A stretch of 64,000 nt of DNA, taken from positions 6,510,001 through 6,574,000 of the forward strand of contig NZ_CP176395.1 in assembly GCF_046244365.1 (NCBI RefSeq). The letters run 5' to 3'. The notes beneath the pieces were generated by a model, which was not told the origin of the DNA, searched no databases, and worked only from the letters and a program-made list of their open reading frames with translations. Below are positions 17,046 to 26,605 of the stretch, piece by piece. Source of the stretch: Paenibacillus_V sp046244365. GTDB lineage: Bacteria; Bacillota; Bacilli; Paenibacillales; NBRC-103111. Each line of letters opens with the position of its first letter. Position 1 is the stretch's first letter. The translations under genes were made by a program, and so were the position numbers.

Positions 17046-17852
17046 ATGAAATTCGATCTCCATACCCATCACGAGCGCTGCGGTCATGCCGTCGACAGCA
17101 TCCGCGATTACGTCGAAGCCGGAATCAAGCACGGGCTGCAGGTGATCGGCATTTCCGATCATTCCCCTTATTTCGCCCGGAAAGAAGATCATGCGGAGCC
17201 ATGGATTGCGATGGCCAAAAGCGAGTTTTCCAAATACGTGGATGAAGTGCTGCGGCTGAAAGAAGCCTATAAGGACAAAATCGAGGTGCTGCTCGGCGTC
17301 GAATCGGACTTTTTTCCCGAGCATGCGGATGTATACCGTGCCGTATACGACAAGTACCCGTTCGACTATATTATCGGTTCCGTGCATCAGACGAACGGAG
17401 TCAGCATTTTCAATAAGAACCGCTGGAAAGGCCTGTCCGAGGCGGAAAAAATCGGCGTCAAAGAAACCTATTACGACCAGATCCGGCAGTCGGCGCAGTC
17501 CGGGATGTTTCAGATACTCGGACATATCGACGCGATGAAAGGGTTCTATCCGTCTTTCTCGTCCATTCAGACGAAAGCGGTCGAGGATACGCTGAAAATA
17601 ATAGGCGAATGCGGCATCGCGATCGAAATCAATACGTCCGGCAGCACGAAGGATTGCGGCGGCTGGTACCCGTCCGACGACATTCTTGAGCTGGCTCTTC
17701 GTTACGGCGTCAAAGTGACGTTCGGCTCGGACGCTCACAAGCCCGGCCGCGTAGGCGACGAATGGGAGCTGGTAGCCAAACGGCTTAAAGAAATCGGATA
17801 CCGCGAATGGGTATTTTTCCGCCAAAAGCAAGAAGTCGTCGTCCCGCTGTAA
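17046..17852 (+). CDS. Histidinol-phosphatase, PHP family
   Basis: 268 residues of the polymerase-and-histidinol-phosphatase fold. Metal-binding residues are visible in DLHTHHERCGH (N-terminus), GISDHS, GVESDFF, IGSVHQ, GHIDAMK and FGSDAHKPGRVGDEW. It would hydrolyse L-histidinol phosphate in histidine synthesis (HisK/HisJ type), although no other his gene is near, so another phosphoester is possible. CGGAGGA precedes the ATG. Confidence 0.88.
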   Translation: MKFDLHTHHERCGHAVDSIRDYVEAGIKHGLQVIGISDHSPYFARKEDHAEPWIAMAKSEFSKYVDEVLRLKEAYKDKIEVLLGVESDFFPEHADVYRAVYDKYPFDYIIGSVHQTNGVSIFNKNRWKGLSEAEKIGVKETYYDQIRQSAQSGMFQILGHIDAMKGFYPSFSSIQTKAVEDTLKIIGECGIAIEINTSGSTKDCGGWYPSDDILELALRYGVKVTFGSDAHKPGRVGDEWELVAKRLKEIGYREWVFFRQKQEVVVPL

Positions 17853-17864
17853 GGTTTCCTGCGC

Positions 17865-17911
17865 AAACGAAAGCCAGCTTGTCCTCCTCCGAGGACCGGC
17901 TGGCTTTCGTT
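17865..17911. terminator. Strong hairpin between convergent genes
   Basis: A near-perfect stem of about 20 bp (AACGAAAGCCAGC... with ...GCTGGCTTTCGTT, loop CTCC) lies between the histidinol phosphatase and the convergent diguanylate cyclase. Its right arm touches the cyclase stop codon. Flanking T-runs are poor, so it may act mainly as a 3' stabiliser. Confidence 0.75.
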
Positions 17912-18998
17912 ATTTGCGTCCCTTCAGCGCGGCGCTGCCGCACACCCGGTTCCGGCCGAGCCTCTTGGCTTCGTAAAGCGCTTTATCGGCTACCGCCAGC
18001 AGTTCCCCGGCCGAGGTGTTCGGATAAGAGGCTACGCCGACGGATACGGTCACGATCATGCGTTTTCCGTCCTGCAGCCGAAAGTCGGACGACTCCGCCG
18101 CTTGCCGAATGCGTTCGGCAATGTCGAGCGCTCGGTCATGCGGACAATCCGGCAGCAAGACGGAAAATTCTTCGCCCCCTATGCGCGAAATCGTATCCTG
18201 ATTGCGCGTCATACCGGAGAGCATGCGTCCGAATTGGGAGAGTACCGCGTCCCCTGCGCCATGGCCGTACGTATCGTTGATTTGTTTGAAATAATCGATG
18301 TCGAGCAGCAGCAGAGAAAGCGGTTGCCCGCCCGCATAAACGCGCGCCAGCGCCGCCTGGTACGCGGTGTTGAACGAACGGCGGTTGTTCAAGCCGGTTA
18401 AGAAATCTTTCCCCGAAGCATCCTTCAGCTTCATCAGCGTAGCCGTGGAACGGTTCAGATGATCGATCAAATAAGTCGTGAAATAGCCGCCTCCGACCCC
18501 TACCAGCAAATAAATCGGGAGGTAGTCCATGCTTTGGAAACCGAACGAATACGTCAGGCTTGCGCTGACAACGACTGCGAACACGGCCAAAAATATCGTC
18601 CAGCGGCGCCATAAAGACTGCACGCGTTCGGCGACCGCGCCGGCAATCAGTCCGTATACGATGATGCTGACGCCTCCCGTAAGAGCAGGATGGCTTAATC
18701 CCCCGAAGAATAAAACCCTGCCGAGCGCGACGACAAGGCCGGCAGGAAGCGCTGCGGCAAAACCCCCGTACTGGGCAGCAACCATGACGGCCAAATAACG
18801 CAGATCAAGGCGCGTAAATCCGTCAAGCTCTATGCTGTAGCTCATCAGCACGATTCCGAAGCCGCCGCTCAGCAAGCCGAAAAACAGCTTCCGCGGAATC
18901 GAGGCGTCCCGGTCAATCGGGCGGCTTCGAAAAAGCTGGCTGACCACAAACAAATACGCGGTAAGCAAAGCTACATTGGCAATTAAATTTTTGAGCAC
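17910..18998 (-). CDS. Membrane diguanylate cyclase (5TM-GGDEF)
   Basis: Makes cyclic di-GMP. Six or so membrane helices (about residues 1-185, 5TMR-LYT-like sensor) precede a GGDEF domain (about 190-355) with active-site GGEEF and DIDYFKQINDTYGH. An RNQD five residues before GGEEF matches the RxxD inhibitory site, so product inhibition is expected. The start is GTG with AGGCAGGTGG just upstream. No EAL domain is attached. Confidence 0.93.
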   Translation of the reverse strand: MLKNLIANVALLTAYLFVVSQLFRSRPIDRDASIPRKLFFGLLSGGFGIVLMSYSIELDGFTRLDLRYLAVMVAAQYGGFAAALPAGLVVALGRVLFFGGLSHPALTGGVSIIVYGLIAGAVAERVQSLWRRWTIFLAVFAVVVSASLTYSFGFQSMDYLPIYLLVGVGGGYFTTYLIDHLNRSTATLMKLKDASGKDFLTGLNNRRSFNTAYQAALARVYAGGQPLSLLLLDIDYFKQINDTYGHGAGDAVLSQFGRMLSGMTRNQDTISRIGGEEFSVLLPDCPHDRALDIAERIRQAAESSDFRLQDGKRMIVTVSVGVASYPNTSAGELLAVADKALYEAKRLGRNRVCGSAALKGRK

Positions 18999-19103
18999 GT
19001 TCCACCTGCCTGTTCAATCGCTTTCCCGGATGACTGACTCTCGTTAGCAGAATGTTAAAGGTGGGCCTGGACTAACCGGCCGACCTCTTGTTGCCAAAAA
19101 AGA

Positions 19104-19553
19104 CTATGCCGCCGGCTTTTGCGAGTGAAATACCCACAGACGGCTTCCCGCAAAATTTACGACCAGCGTACAAGCTGTCGCCACGATCTTTCCGAGCCCT
19201 GCGGGCATCCCCATTCGTGTGACCAGCACGTAAAGCAGGCCGATTGACAGCAGCAGCGTTGCGCCGTTCAGGACGATAAAACGCACGATTTGCTTCCGTT
19301 CCGACTTCGGATGGTTGCCGGCGCTTCCACCCGCTTGGCGGAACGTCCAGTTCCGGTTCCACAAGTAGCTGTTGAGCATCCCGCATGCGTAGGACAACGT
19401 CTGCGCAAGGATGTAACCGACTCCCAATCCGGTCAACGCAAAAAAAACGGCCATGTCGATTCCGGTGTTGAGCAGCCCGACGATGTTGAACTTCAAAAAT
19501 TGCAGCAAGCCATGCCGCTTCGTCTGCGGCTTGTTAGAATCCATTGCGTCCAT
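19104..19553 (-). CDS. GtrA family membrane protein
   Basis: 149 residues with four membrane helices and the GtrA signature (FNIVGLLNTGIDMAVFFAL; YACGMLNSYLWNRNWTFR). Members are proposed to move undecaprenyl-linked sugars or to assist GT-C glycosyltransferases. It lies downstream of, and in line with, the large glycosyltransferase gene, with a terminator between them, so a functional link is plausible but cotranscription would be partial. Confidence 0.88.
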   Translation of the reverse strand: MDAMDSNKPQTKRHGLLQFLKFNIVGLLNTGIDMAVFFALTGLGVGYILAQTLSYACGMLNSYLWNRNWTFRQAGGSAGNHPKSERKQIVRFIVLNGATLLLSIGLLYVLVTRMGMPAGLGKIVATACTLVVNFAGSRLWVFHSQKPAA

Positions 19554-19786
19554 TGCGTCCCCTGTCCCTTTTCCCTTTTCCCTTTTTCCTTGCGCGCCGC
19601 CCCTCCCTCTTTGCTTTCGAAGACAGCGGCTTTTTCCCGATTTTCCCGTAACCTCAAATCAGTACATTTTCGACTTACTTTATCTTATATGAAACGTTGA
19701 TGCAGAGCAAACGGCATTGCCCTCTTTTGCCTGTCCTCTTTAAGCAAAATGGCAAGCGATGATCACGACTGGCCGGAAACGACCGT

Positions 19787-19822
19787 AAAAAAGCCGCTCC
19801 TGCACATAGGTACAGAGCGGCC
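19787..19822 (-). terminator. Terminator of the large glycosyltransferase gene
   Basis: On the minus strand a GCCGCTC/GAGCGGC stem with a loop of about 15 nt is followed by TTTTTT, about 30 bp after the stop. Confidence 0.88.
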
Positions 19823-19850
19823 CTTCCGTTTGCCGTATCGAATCAGCGGA

Positions 19851-22800
19851 TCAGCTATAGAAAAACCATGTCGGGAGCCACCGGAGCACGTACATCGCAT
19901 ACGATTTGCTTACGATCATCCCGGACAAAATCGGATAGAACAGGACAAAGAGCGCAACGGAGATGCCGACATAAGCGTAAACGGCTTTTTTCCAGCCCGG
20001 TTTCTTCTCGATCAGCGTCTTCAAGCAGTAGGTGATGCACAGGATCATGAACGGCACCATCGCGAAGTAATGATAAATGAACGTAAGGCGCGTCACCAGC
20101 ATCCAAGGTACGTATTGCGAGAAATACGCGATCAGTACGACGATCATGCCCTTGTCCCGGCTCCGCGAGACCAGCCAGATCGTAACGGGCACCGCAATCA
20201 GCCCGACCCACCATACCGCCGGATTGCCCATCGATACGATGCTGGAAATCATGCCTTCCGGCAGCAGCGCCTGCCCGCCGAAATACCAGATCGGCTTGAC
20301 GATGACCGGCCACTCCCACCACGGAGAGCCGAAGGAATGCGTCGCGACCAGCTTGCTGTGATAATCGAACATGCTTTTCTGAGCGTCGATCAGCCCTTTA
20401 AGGGTGTAATGCCCGCCGTCAGCCGTCAGCCATGGAATGAAGGACAGCGCATAAATGACGATCGGTATCGCCCCGAAAAACAGGCAGCACCAGCCGAGCG
20501 TCGCCAGCGTCCTGCGCGGAAACCCGCGGATCATCGAACGGCACTGCTCCAGCACCGATTCATCGTGCAGGGCCGTCTTCGCATAGGCGGACGCCAGCGC
20601 TCCTTTAGCCGCCTCGTATTCCCGGTACCTTTCGTACAGCGACAGGAACAACAAGAAAGCAAGGCCGGCTCCCCCGTAAATGACGATCCATTTAGCCGCG
20701 GCTCCGATTCCGAAAAACAATCCGGCCCAGAACAGCGGCACCAGCGTCTTCCGGAACGGCTCCCGGTAAAAATTCATCGTGAAGTAACGGTACATGAAAT
20801 AGTACATCAGCATGATGAAAAAGACGCCGTACACGTCGATCGTCGCGATTCGCGTTTGCGCGAAATGCATGAAGTCGGCCGCCAGCAGCGTAGTCGCCAT
20901 GATCGCATAAGGCGTGCGGCGGAATATCCGCTTGGCGAATACGTACATCAGCGGCAGCATGGCGATCCCGACGAGCGTGCCGACGATCCGCCAGCCGAAC
21001 GGATTCATCCCGAACAGCCAAATTCCGACGGAAATCATCAGCTTGCCGAGAGGCGGATGCGTGTTCTCGTAAGTCGGCAGGCTGTTCAAATGCTCGAATG
21101 CCGTACGGGCATGATAAATCTCGTCAAAATACGTGCCGTCGAGGTAACTCGGCTTGTATTTCACTTTCGCCTGCTCGTCGAACATCTTCGCCGCATTCTC
21201 GTCAGCAGCCGCTTGGCCCTCTGCCGGCTTGACCGTCGTAAACGGCAAAGCCGCTTGGCCGTCCTTCTCGAAGAAAGCCAGCTCGTACAGCTCAAGTCCC
21301 GGAGATTCGACCGTCAGCTTGGCATAGCGGGCGTCCTGGCGGATCTGCAAGCTCGTCCAAGTAAATACCTTGACATAGTTGATGTCCGCCAATTGCGCCC
21401 CCGTCTCCGGCCAGGACGCCAGGGTCGGCGAAAACTCCACCTTCAGCTTGCCGTCGCCGATGCCGGTGTACAGGTTGACGCGCTCGATCGTTTTGGGAGC
21501 GCCGAAGTCGACGATAATCGTTTCGCCGCTTTTTTCGGGCTTCCACATCGTGGACGGAGCCGTCGCCGAGCCGAGATTGACGAAAGCGACGATCGCGTAG
21601 ATGACCGTTATGACGGCCATCCAGAGCCCGTCCTTGCGCGTAAGCCTAATGTCCCCGCGGGAAGCGGAAGCCGGACCGGAAGGAGCGCCCGCCCCTTTCT
21701 CGCCTGCGGCCTTAGCCGGGGGACCGGCTTGCTTCTTCTCTTTGCGGCCGCGCTGGCCGGCTGCGAGCGAGCGTCCTTTGCCCGTTTCGTTCAGTTGAAC
21801 GTCGCCTTGCGCCCTCGCCGCCCAGCCGTCCTCCGAAGGAACCAGCTGCAGCGGCTGGACGACCAACATGCGCCCTTTGACATACATATCGACGCACACA
21901 TAGATGAGGTACGCATACAGCAGTACATTCGCCAGCGACGAAATCATCAGAATCCCGTTCAGCTTGTCGATGGCCGTTTGCTTCTGCATGCTGGCCTCCA
22001 GCACATACGCCACATTGACGAAATGGGTTAAGCCGAAGCCTAGGAACAGCTGCAGCACCCGCCTGTCTCGCGTGAAGATATAGAGCAGAGGCAGTAGAAT
22101 GAGAGCCGGGAACATGTACCGCTCATGCATCCGGACGCCCAGGACGAACATCGTGACGATCAGGAGCAGCGCCCCCGCAAACATAACGGAACGGTTCGTG
22201 TGCAGTGCCCGTCCGCGGTACGTGACATATAGCGTAACCGCAAGAGCGGCCGCGATCGCGACATACCCCCAGGTCTGATACGACAAAAACAAGAGCTTCG
22301 CATGCTGATCGACCCAGTTGCCGCCGGTAAGAGCGAACAGGTTGAACGCATTAAGGGTTGCATACGGATAAGAGCTTAGCGTTTCGCCGTACAGCTTAAA
22401 AATCCAGCTGGCCGGCATATGAACCGCGAACGGCAGCGCGAGCAGCACGAAGGTGCCGAGCGAGAGCAGCCCGCAGCGAAGCAGTTTGCCTGCGGCATGG
22501 CGAAGCTCGTACCAGCCGAACAGCAGCACCGGGGTGAAGATAAGCGCCTGCGGCTTGATTAATACAGCCAGAGCAAACAGTATGGACGCACGCTCGTATC
22601 GGCGGTCGAACAAATCGCGAAGCGTCAGCAGCAGGAACAACGCGAAGAACGAATCCACCTGTCCCCAGACCGCCGAATTGACGCCTACGGCCGGCGCGAA
22701 CGCATAGAGCAGCGCCAAGCCGAAGCCGATTCCGGCGGACAAGCGGCTTCTCGCGATCTTAAACAGCATATAAGCCGATAGAATATCGGCTATGATCGCC

Positions 22801-23867
22801 GGCAGCTTGATCAGCAGCAAATAAGCCGGCGCATCGAACCCGAAGCCGAACGCTTGGCGGATCGTGCCGATCACATAAAGAACGTACATATACCCGGGCG
22901 GATAGTCGGAAAATTGCTCGCCCGTATAGAAATGCGAAAGGCCCACTTCCGCAAGCCGGTCCGCCCAAGCGCGGAACGTCATCGTGTCTGTCGCATACCC
23001 GGTCGTAGTCGGCGCGATCAGAAGACGAATGAGGAATGCCGCAGCCAGCGAAACCGCGACGAGCGCATGAATGCGTCCCTCCGGCGCGGCTTCCAGCCCT
23101 TTGCGTCTGATCAGAACGATATATACGAATCCGAACAGCAGAACAAATAAACCGGCAAACAAAAGGATCGGCGTCAGCGACACCGAGACGTGATCATTCG
23201 GTCCCGTTTGCGAAACGGCAACCTCCTGCGGCTCGAACGAAACCGTCTTGAAGCCGGACGGAACCGAACGAACTTCCTCCAGCATGATGTCGTCGAACGA
23301 GGCCGTGCCGGTGTTCAAGCTGCCGTAGCCGCCAAGCCGCACCGCAACCTGAAGCTCCGTTTGCTTGGCGCCCGTTTTGCCGTACAGCGTCACTTGCTGC
23401 CACTGCCCGTTCGTATCCTTCACGTCCGCGGACGTATCCAGAACGCCGAGCACAGAGACGTTAGCCCCCTTGGCCGATGCGCCAACCTGCGACGCTTTCA
23501 CCCAAGCCGACAGCTTGTACTTCGTATTTGGCTTGACGGCCTGCTTCTGGATGAGCTTGGCGTCGTTCGGCCTGACGTTCTCGATAACGGCGGAACGGCT
23601 CCCCGCATGGACCTGTCCGGTATCCATGCGGAATTTCGTCACATCCGCCCCCTTATCCCAAACGTCCTGCTCCCAGCCTTGCGGAGTTGAGGCGTCCGCA
23701 GCGCCTTCCTCGAATCCTGCGTTTAGCACCATGTTGGCCGTCGGAGACTCGCTGTCCGCAGCCCAAACCTGTTTCTCACCCGGCAGCGCCCCCATGCTTG
23801 CCGCCGTTCCGAACGCAACCGCCGCCAGAAGCAGCGACGCGAGTACGATCCGTTTAACGAATGTCAT
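19851..23867 (-). CDS. Dual-module GT-C glycosyltransferase with carbohydrate-binding domains
   Basis: About 1338-residue polytopic protein with two glycosyltransferase modules. In order: signal peptide; CBM4/9-like jelly roll (about 45-210, NMVLNAGFEEG...SFDDIMLEEV); a helix; a first GT-C module (about 265-665, with DYPPGYMY); a basic linker; a discoidin-like domain (about 800-905); and a PMT-like second module (about 930-1340, FDEIYHARTAFEHL and ENTHPPLGKLM). PMT proteins transfer mannose from a lipid carrier to protein or glycan. ATG 23867 has GAGAGGGA nine bases upstream; the GTG two codons earlier is too close. Each half resembles a full-length single-module relative, suggesting a fusion. 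Substrate is unknown. Confidence 0.85.
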   Translation of the reverse strand: MTFVKRIVLASLLLAAVAFGTAASMGALPGEKQVWAADSESPTANMVLNAGFEEGAADASTPQGWEQDVWDKGADVTKFRMDTGQVHAGSRSAVIENVRPNDAKLIQKQAVKPNTKYKLSAWVKASQVGASAKGANVSVLGVLDTSADVKDTNGQWQQVTLYGKTGAKQTELQVAVRLGGYGSLNTGTASFDDIMLEEVRSVPSGFKTVSFEPQEVAVSQTGPNDHVSVSLTPILLFAGLFVLLFGFVYIVLIRRKGLEAAPEGRIHALVAVSLAAAFLIRLLIAPTTTGYATDTMTFRAWADRLAEVGLSHFYTGEQFSDYPPGYMYVLYVIGTIRQAFGFGFDAPAYLLLIKLPAIIADILSAYMLFKIARSRLSAGIGFGLALLYAFAPAVGVNSAVWGQVDSFFALFLLLTLRDLFDRRYERASILFALAVLIKPQALIFTPVLLFGWYELRHAAGKLLRCGLLSLGTFVLLALPFAVHMPASWIFKLYGETLSSYPYATLNAFNLFALTGGNWVDQHAKLLFLSYQTWGYVAIAAALAVTLYVTYRGRALHTNRSVMFAGALLLIVTMFVLGVRMHERYMFPALILLPLLYIFTRDRRVLQLFLGFGLTHFVNVAYVLEASMQKQTAIDKLNGILMISSLANVLLYAYLIYVCVDMYVKGRMLVVQPLQLVPSEDGWAARAQGDVQLNETGKGRSLAAGQRGRKEKKQAGPPAKAAGEKGAGAPSGPASASRGDIRLTRKDGLWMAVITVIYAIVAFVNLGSATAPSTMWKPEKSGETIIVDFGAPKTIERVNLYTGIGDGKLKVEFSPTLASWPETGAQLADINYVKVFTWTSLQIRQDARYAKLTVESPGLELYELAFFEKDGQAALPFTTVKPAEGQAAADENAAKMFDEQAKVKYKPSYLDGTYFDEIYHARTAFEHLNSLPTYENTHPPLGKLMISVGIWLFGMNPFGWRIVGTLVGIAMLPLMYVFAKRIFRRTPYAIMATTLLAADFMHFAQTRIATIDVYGVFFIMLMYYFMYRYFTMNFYREPFRKTLVPLFWAGLFFGIGAAAKWIVIYGGAGLAFLLFLSLYERYREYEAAKGALASAYAKTALHDESVLEQCRSMIRGFPRRTLATLGWCCLFFGAIPIVIYALSFIPWLTADGGHYTLKGLIDAQKSMFDYHSKLVATHSFGSPWWEWPVIVKPIWYFGGQALLPEGMISSIVSMGNPAVWWVGLIAVPVTIWLVSRSRDKGMIVVLIAYFSQYVPWMLVTRLTFIYHYFAMVPFMILCITYCLKTLIEKKPGWKKAVYAYVGISVALFVLFYPILSGMIVSKSYAMYVLRWLPTWFFYS

Positions 23868-23873
23868 TGTCAC

Positions 23874-24552
23874 GATTCCCTCTCACCTGTCCCGCATGAA
23901 ACCGGTATATTTTTCTTTCTTTGTATATAGCCCTCGTTTCTTTCCCTATTATGCCAAATTCCGTCGTAATAGGATAGTAAAACCTGCTTAGAACATCTGA
24001 CGCAGACGGAGCGCCTTTTGTTTCAGTCGCGGCCTCCGCAAAGCGCTGCCAAAAAACGTCCGAAAGCATGGCGCGCCCTCTTTTGATGTTCCGGATCCGT
24101 AGACTGAAAGCGGCTTAGGAACGGGAGAAGTTCCGGGTGCGGTTACGGGTGCCTGACGTCTGCCGGACGACTCCTACGACGATCCGTATGCCCGGGCATA
24201 GCGGATTTTTGAGGCGTTATTTATGGCAAATCGTCCTTTTCTCGTGGGATAGCGGATTTACGCGGTGTTATTTGACCGACTTGGACCGGACGTTCACCGG
24301 AAATGACGAAATAACGCCCCCGGAGTCCGTTATCGCATCATGAGTGAGAGTTCGCCGGCAATAACGACTCGCCAATCCGCTATCTCTCATTCGAGCGAGT
24401 TCGCGAGCGATGACGATCGCCGCTTCCGTCTCAGCCGCTGCAGCATCCGCCGAGACGATGCAGGCTCGATCGTTCTATGTATGCGGTAACGTCAAAAAGC
24501 CGACTTTTCAGTCGGCTTCGGATTTACAAACCTCGAACGCAGCAGCTTCCGT
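23874..24552. other. Intergenic gap with dispersed repeats
   Basis: 679 bp without a supportable gene. About 24195-24350 carries AGCGGATTTTTGAGGCGTTA-type repeats related to those at about 42104-42310. The right end holds the terminator of the propeller gene. Short open frames here are not supported. Confidence 0.6.
24493..24518 (-). terminator. Terminator of the cytosolic propeller gene
   Basis: On the minus strand, AAGCCGACTGAAAAGTCGGCTT is a perfect 9-bp stem with a 4-nt loop, running into TTTTTG. Confidence 0.9.
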
Positions 24553-26502
24553 TCATTCCGGTAACGCCGCCGGCCCCAGCCGCAGCAGCTCCGTACCCTG
24601 TGCATAGTAGATCCGTCCGTACCGGTCGAGCGTCATGTTGCCGACGACGGAATCGTTCAGAATCTTATGCTCCATCGTCTCCGGCCTTACGACGACAAGA
24701 CGCCTGCCGAGCGTCGTATACAAGAGACCGTCCGGTCCCCAGCGCAAAAAAATCGGTCTCCATTTGCTGTATCGGTACTCGCTTGGAAGAATCACTTTGC
24801 TTTTGACCACCCGTCTCGACGCCGGCTCCATCGCGAACAAGGTTCCGTCCGCCGCTCCCCAAATCAGGCCGTCAGGGCCGGCCGACAGCTCGCCGATCAT
24901 CCGCGGCGGCATATCGATCCCGGGAATGTCCGGGACGAACTCGCCGATCTTGCGGTTCGCCTTCGCGTCCCACACGAACATCTTCGCCGGGCCGTCCGAA
25001 GGGGGAATGCCCAGCCCGCCCCAGAGCGTCGTCCCGCCGTATACGTTGCCGTTCAGATAAGCCAAGCCGATGACGCTCTGATCTTCCACGATGTCGGGAT
25101 GTACGCTCCACTGTTCCGTGCAAGGATCGTACACGGACAGAGCCCCTCCCCGGATGCCGTAATCGGCGATCGTACCGACGAACAGCTTCCCGCCGCCGGA
25201 AGCGATGGCGAACGGCCGGTCCTGCCGATGACCGATAACCCCGATCCTGCCCGGATTGTGACGGGGCGTCTCCCCGTATCGGAACGGCAGCTCCGGATCG
25301 TACCGGTACATGCGCGCCTTCGTGTAAGTGCCAAGGTATACGTTCCCGTCCAGGAATCCGATTCCTTCGGTTTGAGGGAACGTTTCGACCGTCCGCTCGA
25401 TCCGTTCCGCTTGAGGATCATAAACGGTGAAGCCCCGGTGATAGCCTCCGATGTACAGCTTGCCGTCAGGCCCCGTCTCCAGGCTCTGAATTTCGATCGG
25501 CTGCGCTTCCACTGAGAGTTTATATGAAATTGCCCGGCCTTCCGCTCCTCCTTGCGTCTCAGTCCACGCCGCTTCCGCGTGTCCCGTCACCAAGGCAAGA
25601 TTGCGGTCTTCCCCTTCGAGCCACTTCATGGCTTTCACTCTGCCCTCGGGGAAAACGCCTAAGCCGGCCTCCGCGGTTTCCCCCGTGAGAAGGTTTCTCC
25701 GGTAGACGGACGTACCGGACTTGTAATAGACCGTTCCCGGTTCCTCCGGATGCTCGAGCAGCTCGTTGTCGCATACGAAAGCTCCCGCAGGCTCTAGCGT
25801 ATGCTTGCGAAACACCCGCACCTCGGAGAAGTCGGACGACACGAGCAAATAATCCCGCAATGCCCAGATCCGGTCGACAAAGCCCTGCCGTCCGGTTATG
25901 CCGGGCAGCTCAAGCTCCTCCCTGGCTCCGGTTATCCGGTTCACTCTGACCACATGCCGGACGCTGCCGGTTCCCGCATAGATCCACTCCCCGTCCACCG
26001 TAAGTCCCCGAGCGTACTGCTCGCCGGGCATCACCGTTCCGTAATCCCGCACCTCACCGGACACGCAGTCGTACTCGAATACCGCACAATCGGGATAGGT
26101 CGCTCCGTAGACGCGTCCGCCGTCGCAGCGTAGCTGCCATACCCATCTGTCTGCAGGTGTCGCCCCTGCCGGCTCCAATTGCCGCTTATCCGGGCAGTAA
26201 CGATACAGTATGCCGTCTTCGGTTCCGGTTACATAAACGGTTTCATCGGCGGCCGAACTTATTCCCCAGCAGCAGTCGGTATTCGGCACCGGAGCCCGGA
26301 ATAGCGTTTCTCCCGTCAACAAGTCGAATTCCTGGAAAATCGCAGGCGCACCGTTGCTGACGAAGCATACGGTATGCCGTCCTCCCCTGTGCAGAATAAC
26401 GGCAGCCTGCCCGAAGCGGGACTTCACCATCGTGCCTAACGTCTCGGGTTGCGGCATAACCGCCTCTTCCCCTTCCCGATCCGGCAACTGATACTGATTC
26501 AT
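24553..26502 (-). CDS. Beta-propeller protein without secretion signal (paralogue of two exported ones)
   Basis: 649 residues formed almost entirely of propeller-like repeats (WSPDG-, GPDGLIWG-, YDP-type blades). It aligns with the N-terminal 690 or so residues of the next two genes through shared blocks such as DQSVIGLAYLNGNVYGGTT, AKMFVWDAK and WRPIFLRWGPDGLLYT. AAAGGAGG nine bases before the ATG fixes the start, so the lack of a signal peptide is real; the CBM, cohesin and dockerin modules are also absent. It probably acts in the cytosol, perhaps on the imported glycan. Lyases and hydrolases can have propeller folds, but no catalytic motif is recognised. Confidence 0.75.
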   Translation of the reverse strand: MNQYQLPDREGEEAVMPQPETLGTMVKSRFGQAAVILHRGGRHTVCFVSNGAPAIFQEFDLLTGETLFRAPVPNTDCCWGISSAADETVYVTGTEDGILYRYCPDKRQLEPAGATPADRWVWQLRCDGGRVYGATYPDCAVFEYDCVSGEVRDYGTVMPGEQYARGLTVDGEWIYAGTGSVRHVVRVNRITGAREELELPGITGRQGFVDRIWALRDYLLVSSDFSEVRVFRKHTLEPAGAFVCDNELLEHPEEPGTVYYKSGTSVYRRNLLTGETAEAGLGVFPEGRVKAMKWLEGEDRNLALVTGHAEAAWTETQGGAEGRAISYKLSVEAQPIEIQSLETGPDGKLYIGGYHRGFTVYDPQAERIERTVETFPQTEGIGFLDGNVYLGTYTKARMYRYDPELPFRYGETPRHNPGRIGVIGHRQDRPFAIASGGGKLFVGTIADYGIRGGALSVYDPCTEQWSVHPDIVEDQSVIGLAYLNGNVYGGTTLWGGLGIPPSDGPAKMFVWDAKANRKIGEFVPDIPGIDMPPRMIGELSAGPDGLIWGAADGTLFAMEPASRRVVKSKVILPSEYRYSKWRPIFLRWGPDGLLYTTLGRRLVVVRPETMEHKILNDSVVGNMTLDRYGRIYYAQGTELLRLGPAALPE

Positions 26503-26544
26503 TGCCGCAGCCTCCTTTTTACTCTCGTTGCTTTCTATCCTAAT

Positions 26545-26575
26545 AAAAAATGCCGCGGATCTTACTCCACGGCAT
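26545..26575 (-). terminator. Terminator between propeller genes
   Basis: On the minus strand ATGCCGTGG/CCGCGGCAT forms a stem followed by TTTTTTATTA, 31 bp after the stop of the 1056-residue protein. Confidence 0.88.
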
Positions 26576-26605
26576 GAAAAATCCGATCTTCCGAGTCGAT
26601 GCTGC

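Noticed and set aside
19749..22031. 760-codon forward open frame opposite the large glycosyltransferase
   Set aside because: Mirror of a GC-rich coding strand; Arg/Asp/His-rich and without recognised domain or start signal.
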